A stretch of 64,000 nt of DNA from Tanypteryx hageni (lineage: Eukaryota > Arthropoda > Insecta > Odonata > Petaluridae). This document shows positions 49,216 through 57,700 of the stretch, in pieces. Made by a program: the position numbers and the translations under genes. The stretch's first letter is position 1; every line of letters starts with the position of its first letter. Under the pieces are notes generated by a model. The model was not told where the DNA came from, made no database searches, and saw only the letters and a program-made list of their open reading frames with translations. Location of the stretch: assembly GCA_028673005.1 (NCBI GenBank), contig CM054115.1:106759172-106823171 (forward strand), written 5' to 3'.

Positions 49216-51353
49216 GTGCTGAAGTCATATTGTATTATCGGGCTCAGCAGCAGGAGCAGCAAAACAGAATATATCTATCGGAAGCATACAAGTTCCTGAA
49301 AATAAGTGCAAATTTTTATTCTTGTTCGTAACCTACATGTTTTAAGAATATCATTAGACTTTTGTATAAGGCACATTTTATTATGTTCTCCAACATAATG
49401 TGACAGAAATAAATGTGCATGGCTTAATTATTGTAGCAGATTCCTGTCTGAATTATTAAACATTTACTTTTCTGACGATGATAAACAAATCTATCAAAAT
49501 TATGTAACGTCTGCGCTGGCTCCTAGATTTTTAGAAAATTTGTTGAGCACTGACTTAAGTGATTTCCAATCATAGGCAAAATGGGACAATAAGAATAAGA
49601 AACAATAATTAATTTTCTTTAAAACTTATGCTTTTGGGAGACATCTAGAAAAGACATTCACTACACCAGTGGTTCTCAAACTGTGCTGCAGCACAATGGT
49701 GTGCCACAGTAAATATTTAGGGACGCCGCAAGAAACTTTATTTAGTAAACAAATGAACAAATTGCACATTTTGGTGGGTAATTACAGTAATAATTTTTCT
49801 TCTAACAAATTGATTATGTAGCAGCATCAACAAATGGATATGCCCAAAGGTTGTATCTGTCTAAAAATATACAAAGCTTGTCACAAGACTGAGGAGCCGC
49901 AAAACCCTCTTTATCTTTGAAAGTGTGCTGCGGCTCAAAGAAGTTCAAGAACCACTGCACTACACCATGAAGATTGAGAGTTACACTAATGATTTAGATC
50001 TACAATACTAAATGAGGATATATCTGCCAATTTAATGAAAACGAGACAAATGTGTCCCCACAATGTTGGAGAGCCAGTGGGAGATAACGGAAAAAACTGG
50101 TACTGTTCCAGGCAAAACATGTCTGAACACCCTCCAAAAAACAGTGGGATGGCCCTGACAAGGGATGTGATAAATTTTGCCAGTTTGCACTACCAAGAAA
50201 ACCCACTTCTCTCTCAAATACTCATATAACAAAAAGACTGTTACATTTGGGAAACTGTAGTAAGTTCAAGTGACTGGAAATATGAAAAGTGTGATTAGCA
50301 AAATTTCTTCAGAAAATGGATGTGGATAAGGGTACAAAAAGAATTTTCCACAAGTAAGAGGAATAATGTTACTTCTGCTCAGAACAAATCAGCCCAGCTA
50401 TCTCCTCTTCAAATTTAATTCATTTTTACTAAAAATAAGCGTTTTCCAACTACCTTATTTCGCTTATGATTGGAAACATGTCATTGCTGGATAGTAAGAT
50501 TTTTTAATTTCTTCATGTTTTTATACTCATTTCTTCTAATCTAATTATTTTATCATTATGGCAGATAAAGTAATAGAACTTAAAAATAAAAAAATAAAGT
50601 AGTAAATAATTGACATAATGAAACAAAAAATACGAACATAATTCAAACAATTACCGAATATGCATTCCACCGACCGGCTTCATGTCACTTGGTAACTCGA
50701 TATTCCTTTACAAACCTTGTAGCTTGGTGTTCCAGCTGAGCCATTGAATTATCCACGCATTCAGCCCATGCAGCGATATCGGTCAGCTTTCCTGCAGGTG
50801 GAGGTGGGAGTTCGTAACGTTTCATGCTGAGGACATCCATCGGCTGTCTCTGTTGCATTCTTTCGAACTCACTCCTCATGATTTCTGTCTAATTGTACAA
50901 GCAAAGTTATAAGAATAAGAAATATCAGTGGGGCTTACTGTTATTTTTCATTAAAAGTCTCTAGTAGTCTCATGGTACCTATCATTTATCTAAGGCAACA
51001 ACTTTGTTAATTAACTCTGCGACCCGTAACCTCGAGTAGATCTATATTTGGCCGTATAAACAAGAAAAATGTTTTAGGGCAAAACTTTAACTTACTTCAA
51101 ATGCACTAAGATTAAGTGTTGGAATATGTTCGAGATAATTCTTCGTTGGTCTATATCTTCTCGTCTCTTCTTCGACCATAGCAAGAGCCTACAATAAGTT
51201 AATACATGGAAACATAAATCGTGAAATTCATTCACTGTATAAAATCTATTTTAAAAATAGGATCAAATGAAAACGAACCGCTTCCCGGACGCCGGGTTCA
51301 TCATAACCTTGATCTATGTAAGGTAACGCGTCCACCAATACCTCTCCAGCCAT
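30347..51353 (-). CDS. BCAS2: BCAS2 / SPF27, PRP19-complex spliceosome subunit (five coding exons)
   Basis: Coding exons (minus strand) are 51353-51279, 51188-51096, 50888-50716, 36746-36636 and 30827-30347, totalling 933 bases or 310 residues plus stop. All junctions are GT/AG and phases agree. Family hallmarks appear in order: an N-terminal [70 protein letters not shown] and a coiled-coil region with [16 protein letters not shown]2/SPF27 is a nuclear PRP19-CDC5L complex subunit needed for pre-mRNA splicing. The human protein is about 225 residues. This one adds an extremely acidic tail of roughly 90 residues (Glu and Asp runs) after the conserved helix. Introns 3 and 4 (about 14.0 and 5.8 kb) are expanded by transposons. 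It starts head to head with RPL4. Confidence 0.93.
31140..31765 (-). repeat. ~650-base dispersed repeat family, copy 3 (inverted)
   Basis: Reverse complement of the 15640/16520 family. It contains GAACACGTTTTGACTATTTTC, CCAAAGTG-like and ACGCCACCTACCGACGAC segments and ends with ATGGAGAAAGTCATGTGGTGG. Lies in BCAS2 intron 4. Confidence 0.8.
31755..32125 (-). repeat. ~650-base dispersed repeat family, copy 4 (truncated, inverted)
   Basis: Repeats the last half of copy 3 immediately next to it (ATATTTGCTTTAATATTTGA ... CCAATATCAGAAGGCTATGG ... GTATGGAGAAAGTCA). A tandem arrangement like that of copies 1 and 2. Confidence 0.75.
32126..33054. other. Unassigned intronic sequence (BCAS2 intron 4)
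   Basis: AT-rich, with no coding or element boundary recognised. A possible tRNA-like box B (inverted) lies at about 32815. Confidence 0.35.
33055..33345 (-). repeat. Dispersed repeat with tRNA-like promoter, copy 1
   Basis: Paired with 44490-44745 (same orientation). Both hold AAAATTACCCTGCA, CAAATGGGAA, GAATCGAAC, ACAAAAACTATCCTC and GGTTCAAAAGTTAA, then a GACAGACAG run and CATTCTGGAAAGTAGGC. On the minus strand the GTTCGATTCC box B and an upstream CTAGCTCCTGAGG box-A-like motif suggest a tRNA-derived SINE-like origin. Confidence 0.65.
33346..34120. other. Unassigned intronic sequence
   Basis: AT-rich, nothing recognised. Confidence 0.4.
34121..35997 (-). mobile_element. Tigger/pogo-like element (1877 bp), decayed
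   Basis: The left end CATCCAGTCCCTGACTAACA and the inward right end CACCCAATCCCCGACTAACA are about 20-base inverted repeats flanked by TA (34119-34120, 35998-35999). Near the right end the minus strand encodes [20 protein letters not shown]. This acidic sequence resembles the C-terminal tail of pogo-type transposases. The rest of the transposase is not recognisable. A CT-rich tract lies at 34545-34690. Confidence 0.7.
34545..34690 (+). repeat. CT-rich low-complexity tract
   Basis: Runs of TCTCTCTTCCTTCC and CTCCCTTTCTC over about 145 bases, inside the Tigger-like element. Confidence 0.85.
36326..36453 (-). ncRNA. Hammerhead-ribozyme-like motif in a 45-bp inverted repeat
   Basis: Two 45-base arms (36326-36370 and 36409-36453) are inverted with two mismatches. 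The minus-strand centre reads CTGATGA (36405-36399), a CTACGATCGTAG hairpin, GAAA (36383-36380), ACCGGT and then GTC (ending 36374). This is the conserved core order of a type I hammerhead: CUGAUGA, stem II, GAAA, short stem III, NUH cleavage site. The long arms form stem I. Such short-stem-III hammerheads are known from Penelope-like elements and other retroelements. The bases flanking stem II (U and U) do not pair, so activity is uncertain. It lies in BCAS2 intron 4, about 180 bases past the exon 4 donor, in the sense orientation. Confidence 0.68.
36636..36746 (-). CDS. BCAS2: BCAS2 coding exon 4
   Basis: 111 bases after acceptor TTTCTTAAG, encoding [19 protein letters not shown] and [10 protein letters not shown], with donor GTTTGT. 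It lies between two transposon-filled introns. Confidence 0.92.
36850..38700. other. Unassigned intronic sequence (BCAS2 intron 3)
   Basis: AT-rich, no recognised protein. 37340-37800 has somewhat higher complexity on the plus strand (for example [20 protein letters not shown] at 37612), but no family is recognised. Confidence 0.35.
38758..38778 (-). mobile_element. Isolated Tigger-like terminal repeat
   Basis: Read inward from the right this is CAGTTATCCCTCGACTTGTG with TA after it (38779-38780), the right end of a Tigger element lying to the left. No left end was found. Confidence 0.55.
38850..39490 (-). pseudogene. pogo/Tigger transposase remnant
   Basis: Minus-strand blocks across frames are [20 protein letters not shown] (helix-turn-helix), [13 protein letters not shown]...[13 protein letters not shown] (CENP-B/Tc5-type DNA-binding domain) and [13 protein letters not shown]. 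Then LDETDIFQC carries the first catalytic Asp (D-E-T), and degraded CHGG/LL.N-like sequence follows. These are in transposase order and cover roughly residues 30 to 230 of a pogo/Tigger protein. Several frameshifts and stops are present. The later catalytic residues are absent. Confidence 0.8.
39491..40425. other. Unassigned intronic sequence
   Basis: A 150-codon minus frame at 39749-40201 is open but hydrophobic and compositionally AT-driven. It has no recognised domain and probably is not a gene. Confidence 0.35.
40430..41050 (+). pseudogene. Penelope-like element reverse transcriptase, first part
   Basis: Plus-strand blocks across frames are [18 protein letters not shown] (motif A region), YFQ...[17 protein letters not shown] (motif B, family A-M-G-S-P-L-S-P), FRYVDDIL (catalytic Y/V-D-D) and [26 protein letters not shown] and IPHKHAAFH follow. 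The FLDL...I..KPT-TD..IH..S succession is diagnostic of Penelope-like RTs. Frameshifts and stops make it dead. It probably continues at 45150 after later insertions. No GIY-YIG endonuclease domain is visible. Confidence 0.85.
41085..42770. mobile_element. Element with ~370-base terminal inverted repeats, internal coding remnant
   Basis: 41088-41460 and 42410-42770 are inverted copies (approximately 90 percent identical by eye) starting AGTAGGG(C/T)GGGC(T/C)GAAAATCC. GGTG directly flanks both ends and may be a 4-base duplication. The about 950-base centre is not repeated in the window. On the plus strand it reads, with stops, [18 protein letters not shown] sequence, [20 protein letters not shown] and an acidic segment [18 protein letters not shown]. 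This looks like a degraded protein with Cys-rich and acidic parts. The superfamily is not recognised. Confidence 0.7.
42771..43159. other. Unassigned intronic sequence
   Basis: Very AT-rich, no feature recognised. Confidence 0.4.
43160..43620 (+). repeat. Direct duplication, unit 1
   Basis: Shares with 43985-44495 an ordered set of segments: GATGATCCAAACAGAACT, GTGGTGCAGCAA, TTGTGTTCCCAAATTT, AATCNGAGTCCAACAATAGTC, CTCGTAATGAGTAATAAAAA and ACAATTCTAAGATATTT. Diverged; class unknown. Confidence 0.75.
43850..43990 (+). repeat. 3' end of the ~650-base dispersed repeat family (partial)
   Basis: A CAGACAGACAGACAG run, then ACACGTTTATTTCCATC and a palindromic end with ATGAGAAAGTA. It resembles the last 100 bases of the copies at 15640 and 16520. 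Confidence 0.55.
43985..44495 (+). repeat. Direct duplication, unit 2
   Basis: Second unit of the repeat described at 43160-43620, with extra sequence after its first 30 bases. It leads straight into the repeat at 44490. Confidence 0.75.
44490..44745 (-). repeat. Dispersed repeat with tRNA-like promoter, copy 2
   Basis: Pair of 33055-33345. On the minus strand it carries box-A-like GGGCTCTAGCTCCTGAGG and box B GGGTTCGATTCCC, spaced about as in a tRNA. A SINE-like origin is likely. Confidence 0.65.
44984..45020 (-). ncRNA. Degenerate hammerhead-like core
   Basis: The minus strand reads CTGATAA, a CTGC-AAC-GCAG hairpin, GAAAC and GTT. This is the same order as the hammerhead at 36326-36453, but the catalytic G of CUGAUGA is A and stem I is only about 3 pairs. 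It lies close to the Penelope-like fragment (opposite strand). Probably an inactive relic or chance. Confidence 0.3.
45120..45560 (+). pseudogene. Penelope-like element reverse transcriptase, second part
   Basis: The plus frame reads [10 protein letters not shown] before and [29 protein letters not shown] after a 124-base MITE. The L-P-Y-x-G-x-x-S-x-K ... N-x-K-x-x-F-x-x-x-x-x-L-x-x-L-L-x-x-x-K-D pattern is the RT thumb/linker of Penelope-like elements. It is the expected continuation of 40430-41050. Confidence 0.7.
45248..45371. mobile_element. hAT-type MITE (124 bp) in the Penelope-like remnant
   Basis: Ends CAGTGCTTCCTAGCC and ...GCAAACCACTG. The 8-base target duplication CTATAAAC is exact (45240-45247, 45372-45379). 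Its end resembles the MITE at 49667. Confidence 0.9.
45561..46289. other. Unassigned intronic sequence
   Basis: Contains a CT/CCC-rich stretch at 45700-45910 and an AT-rich part. No gene recognised. Confidence 0.35.
46290..48124 (-). pseudogene. piggyBac transposase remnant
   Basis: Ordered minus-strand blocks begin with an acidic N-terminus ([19 protein letters not shown], with [10 protein letters not shown]) and [11 protein letters not shown] (48124-47813). The domain core follows: [44 protein letters not shown] and DKLAAI (47761-47471). Next come [18 protein letters not shown], with the second catalytic Asp region, and [12 protein letters not shown] (47400-47300). After the LINE come [35 protein letters not shown]-like and [18 protein letters not shown] (46700-46290). 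Two or more frameshifts and several stops are present. Confidence 0.85.
46712..47300 (-). mobile_element. 5'-truncated LINE (TAA-rich tail) inside the piggyBac
   Basis: The minus frame has an RT C-terminal region: [58 protein letters not shown]. It ends in a TAA/AAT-rich tail at 46712-46735. It interrupts the piggyBac between its IFALVDS and YVGVQPEGP blocks. It belongs to a different LINE lineage from the GATGTA family (Jockey/I-like, by the tail and motifs). No clear target duplication was identified. Confidence 0.8.
48125..48720. other. 5' region of the piggyBac-like element, no gene
   Basis: AT-rich region between the transposase start and the terminal repeat. Open frames here have no recognised similarity. 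Confidence 0.4.
48813..49552. mobile_element. hAT-type MITE (740 bp) with internal TA microsatellite
   Basis: The left end CAGGGCTAGACAAATCC and the inward right end CAGTGCTCAACAAATTT are related inverted repeats. Both are followed by CTAG.(CG)CCAGC-like motifs. The flanking 8-mers ACTTAAGC (48805-48812) and ACTTAAGT (49553-49560) match at 7 of 8. The inner part at 48912-48965 (CAGAGGCGGATATAGAGC) resembles another hAT-like end. Confidence 0.8.
49146..49214. repeat. (AT)n microsatellite
   Basis: About 69 bases of uninterrupted AT dinucleotide repeat. It lies inside the MITE. Confidence 0.97.
49667..49957. mobile_element. hAT-type MITE (291 bp), perfect target duplication
   Basis: Ends CAGTGGTTCTCAAACTG and ...TTCAAGAACCACTG, with exact flanking CACTACAC (49659-49666 and 49958-49965). 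The CAGTGGTTCTCAAACTGTGCTGC end is typical of Charlie/hobo-type hAT MITEs. It lies in BCAS2 intron 3. Confidence 0.95.
49966..50715. other. Unassigned intronic sequence
   Basis: A 64-codon plus frame at 50035-50229 has mixed composition but no recognised family. The rest is AT-rich up to the BCAS2 exon 3 donor. Confidence 0.4.
50716..50888 (-). CDS. BCAS2: BCAS2 coding exon 3
   Basis: 173 bases encoding [17 protein letters not shown], then [13 protein letters not shown] and AQLEHQAT, ending in phase 2 with donor GTTTGT. The split arginine codon is completed by exon 4. Confidence 0.93.
51096..51188 (-). CDS. BCAS2: BCAS2 coding exon 2
   Basis: 31 codons, beginning [19 protein letters not shown]. 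Acceptor TTATTGTAG, donor GTAAG. Phase 0 at both ends. Confidence 0.93.
51279..51353 (-). CDS. BCAS2: BCAS2 coding exon 1
   Basis: 25 codons from [23 protein letters not shown] then GVREA. Donor GTTCGT is weak but phase 0 agrees with exon 2. Confidence 0.9.
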
Positions 51354-51740
51354 GTTCCTCTCCAAACACAATTTCAAAATTATCAGAAAACAATTCACTA
51401 CGAAAAAACAAATGACAACAACGACACCCTGAAATCATCCATGCAGCCCCGTAGCCAGTTTATCCAACGTAAATAATTTCTGGAAAAACTTGGTCTGAAA
51501 CATTAAAAAAAAAGAAAATATTGTCAGATTTCTTTATTATATATTCAAACATTTGTTCGATAGATTTAAAACTGGGCGTACGAAATAGTTATTACATGTT
51601 ATCTATTATTTTCAATATTTTCAGGTTGCCGAATCCGAGTTGCATTCTGGGATTGTAGTTCCTCTGCCACGTTCTTTCGTGAGAGGACGTTAGCTATAGT
51701 TTGATAAAACCTGTAATGAAGTTATAGTAACTTAATAAAA
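51354..51740. promoter_or_regulatory. Shared bidirectional promoter region, BCAS2 / RPL4
   Basis: 387 bases separate the divergent start codons. The RPL4 side contains a pyrimidine stretch (CGTTCTTTCGTG, 51672-51683) of the kind that starts ribosomal-protein mRNAs (5' TOP-like). It is followed by a short AT-rich leader to the ATG. No TATA box in a convincing position was seen. Transcription starts are inferred from layout only. Confidence 0.5.
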
Positions 51741-51743
51741 ATG
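51741..51743 (+). CDS. RPL4: RPL4 coding exon 1 (start codon only)
   Basis: The ATG is followed immediately by a GTAAGT donor. Several ribosomal-protein genes in animals have such an ATG-terminated first exon. Confidence 0.88.
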
Positions 51744-54700
51744 GTAAGTTTGTGGAATCCACGAGTTTCTTTATGTTTGAGTTACTGAATAAAGCGACGA
51801 GTACGGTATTTTCCTGAAATCTACAAGGTTAAGTCTTTGAAGTCTCATCCGTGTAACCACGTGCATAAGCATTTTTCTGCCTTCGTAGAGTTTTTCAGAA
51901 GAACATGCGTTTAGTTATCTTTTTTAATATATTGCATTTGTGTTATTTTATATTCAGGGAAAGTTAATTTATAACACTACGTTATTTTTTTAAGCACAAT
52001 AAATTTTGTTTCAGTCTCTATCTGCAGCCCGGCCGCTGATAACTGTGTACAGTGAGAAAAATGCTCCAACCGACGCGACTGTTTCTTTGCCAATGGTGTT
52101 TAAGGCACCAATTAGGCCAGATGTCGTCAATTTCGTCCACATGAATATGGCCAAAAATCACCGGCAACCATATGCCGTCAACAAGGATGCTGGTCTGTCT
52201 TATCAATATTAATTGTATACTTGGTTAACATTTCAGCTCTCTAGTTGTTGTAGATTAACATAAGAAATGCACTAATGTCCTCACTCTAACTGTCATAGTT
52301 TTTGTGATCCTGATCTGTGCTATATTAAAGTGGCGGAGCCGTAGTTGCGCTGTTCAAATTCGGGATCAGTGTGGAGTTCCACCGCACACGATTACTATTT
52401 ATAAATGTCCCGGCATAATTTTTAATTGGGTGATAACTCAGTTTTATCACGTCGACGTAAAATCGAACCATTTTGTAATTTGGTTAGCATTTTGAGTTGT
52501 TAAACCTGATGTTTGGAATGTTTCATGACTCAAGTATATCGCTATTTCATTTCATTTAGGTCACCAGACAAGTGCTGAATCATGGGGTACTGGTCGCGCT
52601 GTTGCTCGTATCCCTAGGGTTCGAGGCGGTGGTACTCATCGCTCTGGTCAGGGTGCTTTTGGCAATATGTGTCGTGGTGGTCGAATGTTTGCCCCTACAA
52701 AAACCTGGCGGCGATGGCATAGGAAAATCAACGTTAACCAGAGGCGATATGCAATGGTGTCTGCAATTGCTGCTTCTGGTGTGCCAGCTCTTGTTATGTC
52801 GAAAGGTAGGGAGCGATCCCTTCGCATGTCATAAAAGCGGTAATTGCAAGAATAAGATAACCTACGTTTTCTGTGGCAAAAGATAATTGTCTATTTTTAT
52901 GTAAAGGTATAGTTTAATTTTCAAAATTAATAATTGAAACTTTTTGAGCCTTATTTTTGGAGAAGCTGTTTAACGTTTAGTAGGGTGCTGGAAGTTGGTG
53001 ACATTGGGACTTACATGATGCTTGTCATAAGAGATTCGATTTATATTGCGAGTTGAATGAATGGTTAGGCTAGGGAGACCGCTGCTCATTTCTATTCTCT
53101 CACTTGATTTGTGCATTGCGTTTGCCATAATTTGAACAACGTCCTTGGAAATATCGTTTTATTTGCTCTTTCTAACTTGACTTAATATCGGCTGTCGAAG
53201 GAATTAATTATGGAAATGGCAAATGCAATAGCAGTGGCTCTTTTATCAGAAATTCTGGTGCATGTATTGAATTTTCATTTGGCATTGTTATTTAAAGAAG
53301 AAATGTTTAACTCAAAGGAATGATTGTGAATGTTCTCATCTTTTACCCTCAAAGGTCACATGATTCAAGATGTCCCTGAGTTTCCGCTAGTGGTGTCTGA
53401 TAAGATACAGGAGTACACCAAGACAAAGCAGGCAACAATCTTCTTGCGTCGCATTAAAGCTTGGAATGATATTGAAAAGGTAGCAATTCAGTGATTAATA
53501 ATTAGTGTTGTATATGATTAAAGCTATGTAGAATTCATTGTTATTTGATTTTTAGCTGTTTTTAAATAAATTAGCATTATGATACTAGTATTTGTAAATC
53601 ATATTCTTAGTAATTTGTCTGATCAAAAATTTATTTGATAAATTGTCATAGGTGTACAAGTCTCGGCGCTTTCGGGCTGGTAAAGGTAAAATGCGAAACC
53701 GCAGGCGCATCCAGCGAAAGGGGCCACTAATTGTTTATCATAAGAACCAGGTGAGATAAACTGAAGTTTTTTGTTTTTGTATATAACATTCCCATTACAG
53801 CAGGGTATACTTGATTTTCTTGGTTTATGTAGCTGGCATTTAATGTACAGGTCTCACTACAATAAAGTAGTTATTTAAATTATGTAATTAATAAATTTTG
53901 CTTGAAAGGATAAAAAACATGCAGTGTAGTTAGTACAATTCAGAGATTAGTGTAAATAAATACATCAAGGCTTTGTCTAGCAGCAAAATGAATATGATTT
54001 GTCCAGTTTCATTTGTGCTTTGGTTTTAATTAACCCCTCGGTACATGGTACTGACCTATGCCATCTTGGTTTTAATTTGCTCTTGTGAGAAGAGTAATAT
54101 TTTTCAATTGGTTATCACATAATTATAGATCTTTAATATAATTAAAAATACAGTGGTCCCTCTCCAACCATGGTGGGTTCCTGGGTTGACCGTGGTTGGA
54201 GAGGGCCAAGGCTTATGGAAAATAAAGGGTTAGGGAGAGTGATCCTTGACAGACATACCTTAAATCTTATAATGCTTACAAAACATGCTTAAAAATTCTA
54301 TTTATTGTATTTGTTATCATTACAATTCTAATATAAAATTCTTTGTGGGGGGTCCTGCTCTCTACCTCCTTTTTCGAGGAGGTTCGCAGATTACAGTCCT
54401 CCGCCCATACACAGCCATCAAGTTGGGTTCTGTTCCCTCAGCTAAGTCATCAATACTGCCTTGCCAACCAGCATGCTCCTGATATTGCATGTATTCATCA
54501 AAATCGCTGAAACTATTGATTATATTAGTATATAGTCTCTTTATATATATCACAACCTTAGTAATTATTTTAATAACTGATGTGACCCTCTTCATTAAAT
54601 AAGAAAGAAATTTCTCGCAGATAGCATTTCTAAGTGTCAACTGGAAATTTAAAGCAATTGATGTTTTTTATATTTGTTTATGTATTAATGAAATTTTACA

Positions 54701-57700
54701 GCATGTAATGCTTTCTATACATTCTGTGATTGCTTTCTTTACATGTCAATAAGGTTCAATTTAGTAATTTTAATCAATTGTATTTGAGTCTTTTTGGGAC
54801 AGGATTCTATGGTTAACATACGCACTCGACTTCAACTAAAATATACCTATAAAGGTATCAACTACAGTAAAACCCCATATTTATGTTATCAGAATATACG
54901 TTTTCCCGCTATTTACAACATTTTATTTGGGTCCCAACAATTTTCCTAAGGTTCCAATGTAAGTAAAACCCTGTATGTACATTATTTCATTTTAAGTTTT
55001 CCTGCGATTCGCATCATTTTACATTAGAATTTCAAATTTTAAAAAACAATTTAGCATGCGTACATTCTGCATGTCTTTTAAGTGATACAAGATACTCGTT
55101 ACACTAGACAAATTAGGCATACATGTTATAATGTATTTGAAAAGTGTCTGAGGTGTGAATAGATTGAATTCAGTTGGTGGCTTAACTCCTCCTCAGTCAT
55201 TGAATTGAAGCTATCAGTGCGTCTGCATATTCTTTGTGCCTACCTTGGCGAGTTTTTATCCATCCCTTATTTTAACAATGGGTGATGAAAAGGATGCTGA
55301 TCATGTTAAGAATAAAGATTCTTCCAAATCTCAGGTTAACAGAGGAATCCGACGAAGTTATGACATGAATTTTAAAATAGTCATAGCCCAAGAGGCGGAA
55401 AAAATGAACAATATTCATGCTTTGAAAAAGTATGATGTTCCTGGATGTCTATGTACAATTTTCCAGATAAATGTAATGCGGGGAATATAATGGAAACCCA
55501 AGCATGATATACCTACTAGCATTTAAATTCAGCACATTTTACTATTATTATTAAAAAAGTGCTGGTTAAGTAAATGAATAAATAGATACTCTTTATAAAC
55601 TTAGCTCTTTTAACACTGATTTTCTTGTTAGTCTTACTGTAACAAATGAGCGAGTTTAAAAGGAAAATCAGTAGCTATTTTTCTTTTCCCGTCAATTTGC
55701 ACTTTCCCGCAATTTACATTTTTTCCTAGGTCCCTTTAAAAGTGTAAATAAGGGGTTTTACTGTATATAAAATTTTGTTATAAAAATTCAGTTATATACT
55801 TGAACTTGTTTTTCCTCCACTTTGGTGAAGATATTGTTTTGGCAAAGGATTTTTAAAAAAATATGAGAAATCTTTTAAGGGGTACAGATAATGTATACAC
55901 AACAAATAATAGAATGTTTTCTTTAGACTCTTACTCCTTTATCTTATTCTCATCACTATCCTCATCATCTGCTTTGGAATCACTATCAAAGTAAAACTTG
56001 CCTTTCCCATCTCTCTGCTTTTTGATGTCATTGTGGAAAAGATCACTTTTAAAGAAGCTATTGCTCACTGCCACACAAGTTAGTATAGCTGACCAATAAC
56101 TAATTGAGATTACTCAAGAAACATCCTATTACCACGTGTCAATAAAAAAGAGATTTTAAATCCCAGATGTCAACTTATTCCTGCACAATTTATTTTTTCC
56201 TCCAAACTGCCCCAAAAATAAAGGTTAGCGTGGTACAAGAGGGCGCATGGTACATAGTAAATACGGTAATTTTGACGCGAGGTCAACTTTAGTTGCTTTT
56301 CGATGAGACATGCTTTTAAATGTAATCCTTGATACCAAGTTGGCGGCAACACGCTGGCGATGTGGCACGGCAACTTATGTATGCTTTATGATTGAACTTA
56401 TATTCACAGTGTTAAAGTGAAAGAATTACATTTTGGCAATACTTCTTAACATATTTCTTTAAGTGTTTTTGTTTACCTCAACATCTTTCAAACTGGCGTG
56501 AATTAAATATCACATCATGTTGAAATTGAATCACTTTGGAATGAAAATTCAGGTGATAATGACCTAGTGACTTAAGTTGCCATCATATCAAAGTCACCGT
56601 CATGAATCACCTTTTATAAATGCTCCCTAAGAATTAAAATTAATGTTTAACCTTGAAATAATGTTGCTTCATTGCTAAATATGATTGAATTGGATAAACC
56701 GTTGAAGGCAAATAAGGGTCTGTGCGGTACCAGTGCCGACATGCATCAGCCGTGCCATATCCAAACAGTGATCTTATTGCCATAGGCAGATGCTACACAC
56801 ATTCCCGGTCCGACAGCAACAATATTGTTTGTATCAGTGTTGTGACACCAGCCGTGAAAATTGAAAAATATCACGATATCTGAAAGTACGGTATGGGCAC
56901 TCTGTTTCCAGATACCATGCCAATGTTTACACATCCTCTTTCGATTCCGAGACTTCTTACCCAGATTCTGTTCAATAATGATAAAAGAAACCTCTACTGC
57001 TGGGGGCATGCCCAAGAGCAAGTTCTGCGGCTTGTCACATGATATTTTGTTTATTCGATTTTCAAAATCCAGTCCCAGGACTGAGTTCATGGTCCACCGT
57101 CGACATGGTTGGACATGGGACAGGAAACAGGGATTTTCTTAACTGCGAATGCGTCCTCTGCCTTGTTCTTAAATTCACCGCAATTAGTGCCCGAGCAGCT
57201 ATTATTATCTGGTGTTTGTTTTGCTGTAACTATGAGAAAATTTTTAGGATGGAGTGGTTGAAAGACGCCATGTGCAATATAATCTACAAATGGAAGAAAA
57301 GGCCTGCCTTGAGGGATTTGAGGAGCCAACACTTTAAAAATATGAATTTAAAGGACTGTTTAGATGAAATAGCTATGGCAGTTGGTGTCTCTTCTGAGAT
57401 TATAAAACATTTTTATTATTCGGCACATTTCTGACATTTACGTCATATCTATGCTTCTATTGAACAATATGGGACAATTTTTTCTGTGGTTTCTGTAATG
57501 ATTATAAATGAAGGCTGTGTAAATGAAAATTTTATAAGATTTATGCAGTCTCTTTTAAAAAATAAGAGATGTAACATTTAATTTCAAATTTTCAGTCGCT
57601 ATGACAGTTCAGTGGCAGAATATCTGCCCGGCAAGTGGAAGACCCGGGTTCGATTCCCGGTCATAGCAGACTTCTTTCTCATTTCAAAATTATTCCCAAC

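Noticed and set aside
49025..49299. ORFs with long Tyr-Ile repeats
   Set aside because: They are translations of the (AT)n microsatellite in all frames.
52425..52515. Possible C/D box snoRNA in RPL4 intron 2 (GTGATAA ... CTGA)
   Set aside because: Vertebrate RPL4 introns host snoRNAs, so this was looked for. The C box has a mismatch, no terminal stem forms around the boxes, and no C'/D' pair is visible.
57598..57668. Functional tRNA gene
   Set aside because: The cloverleaf is good, but U33 is missing and the same non-tRNA tail follows the other copies, which is the signature of a SINE.
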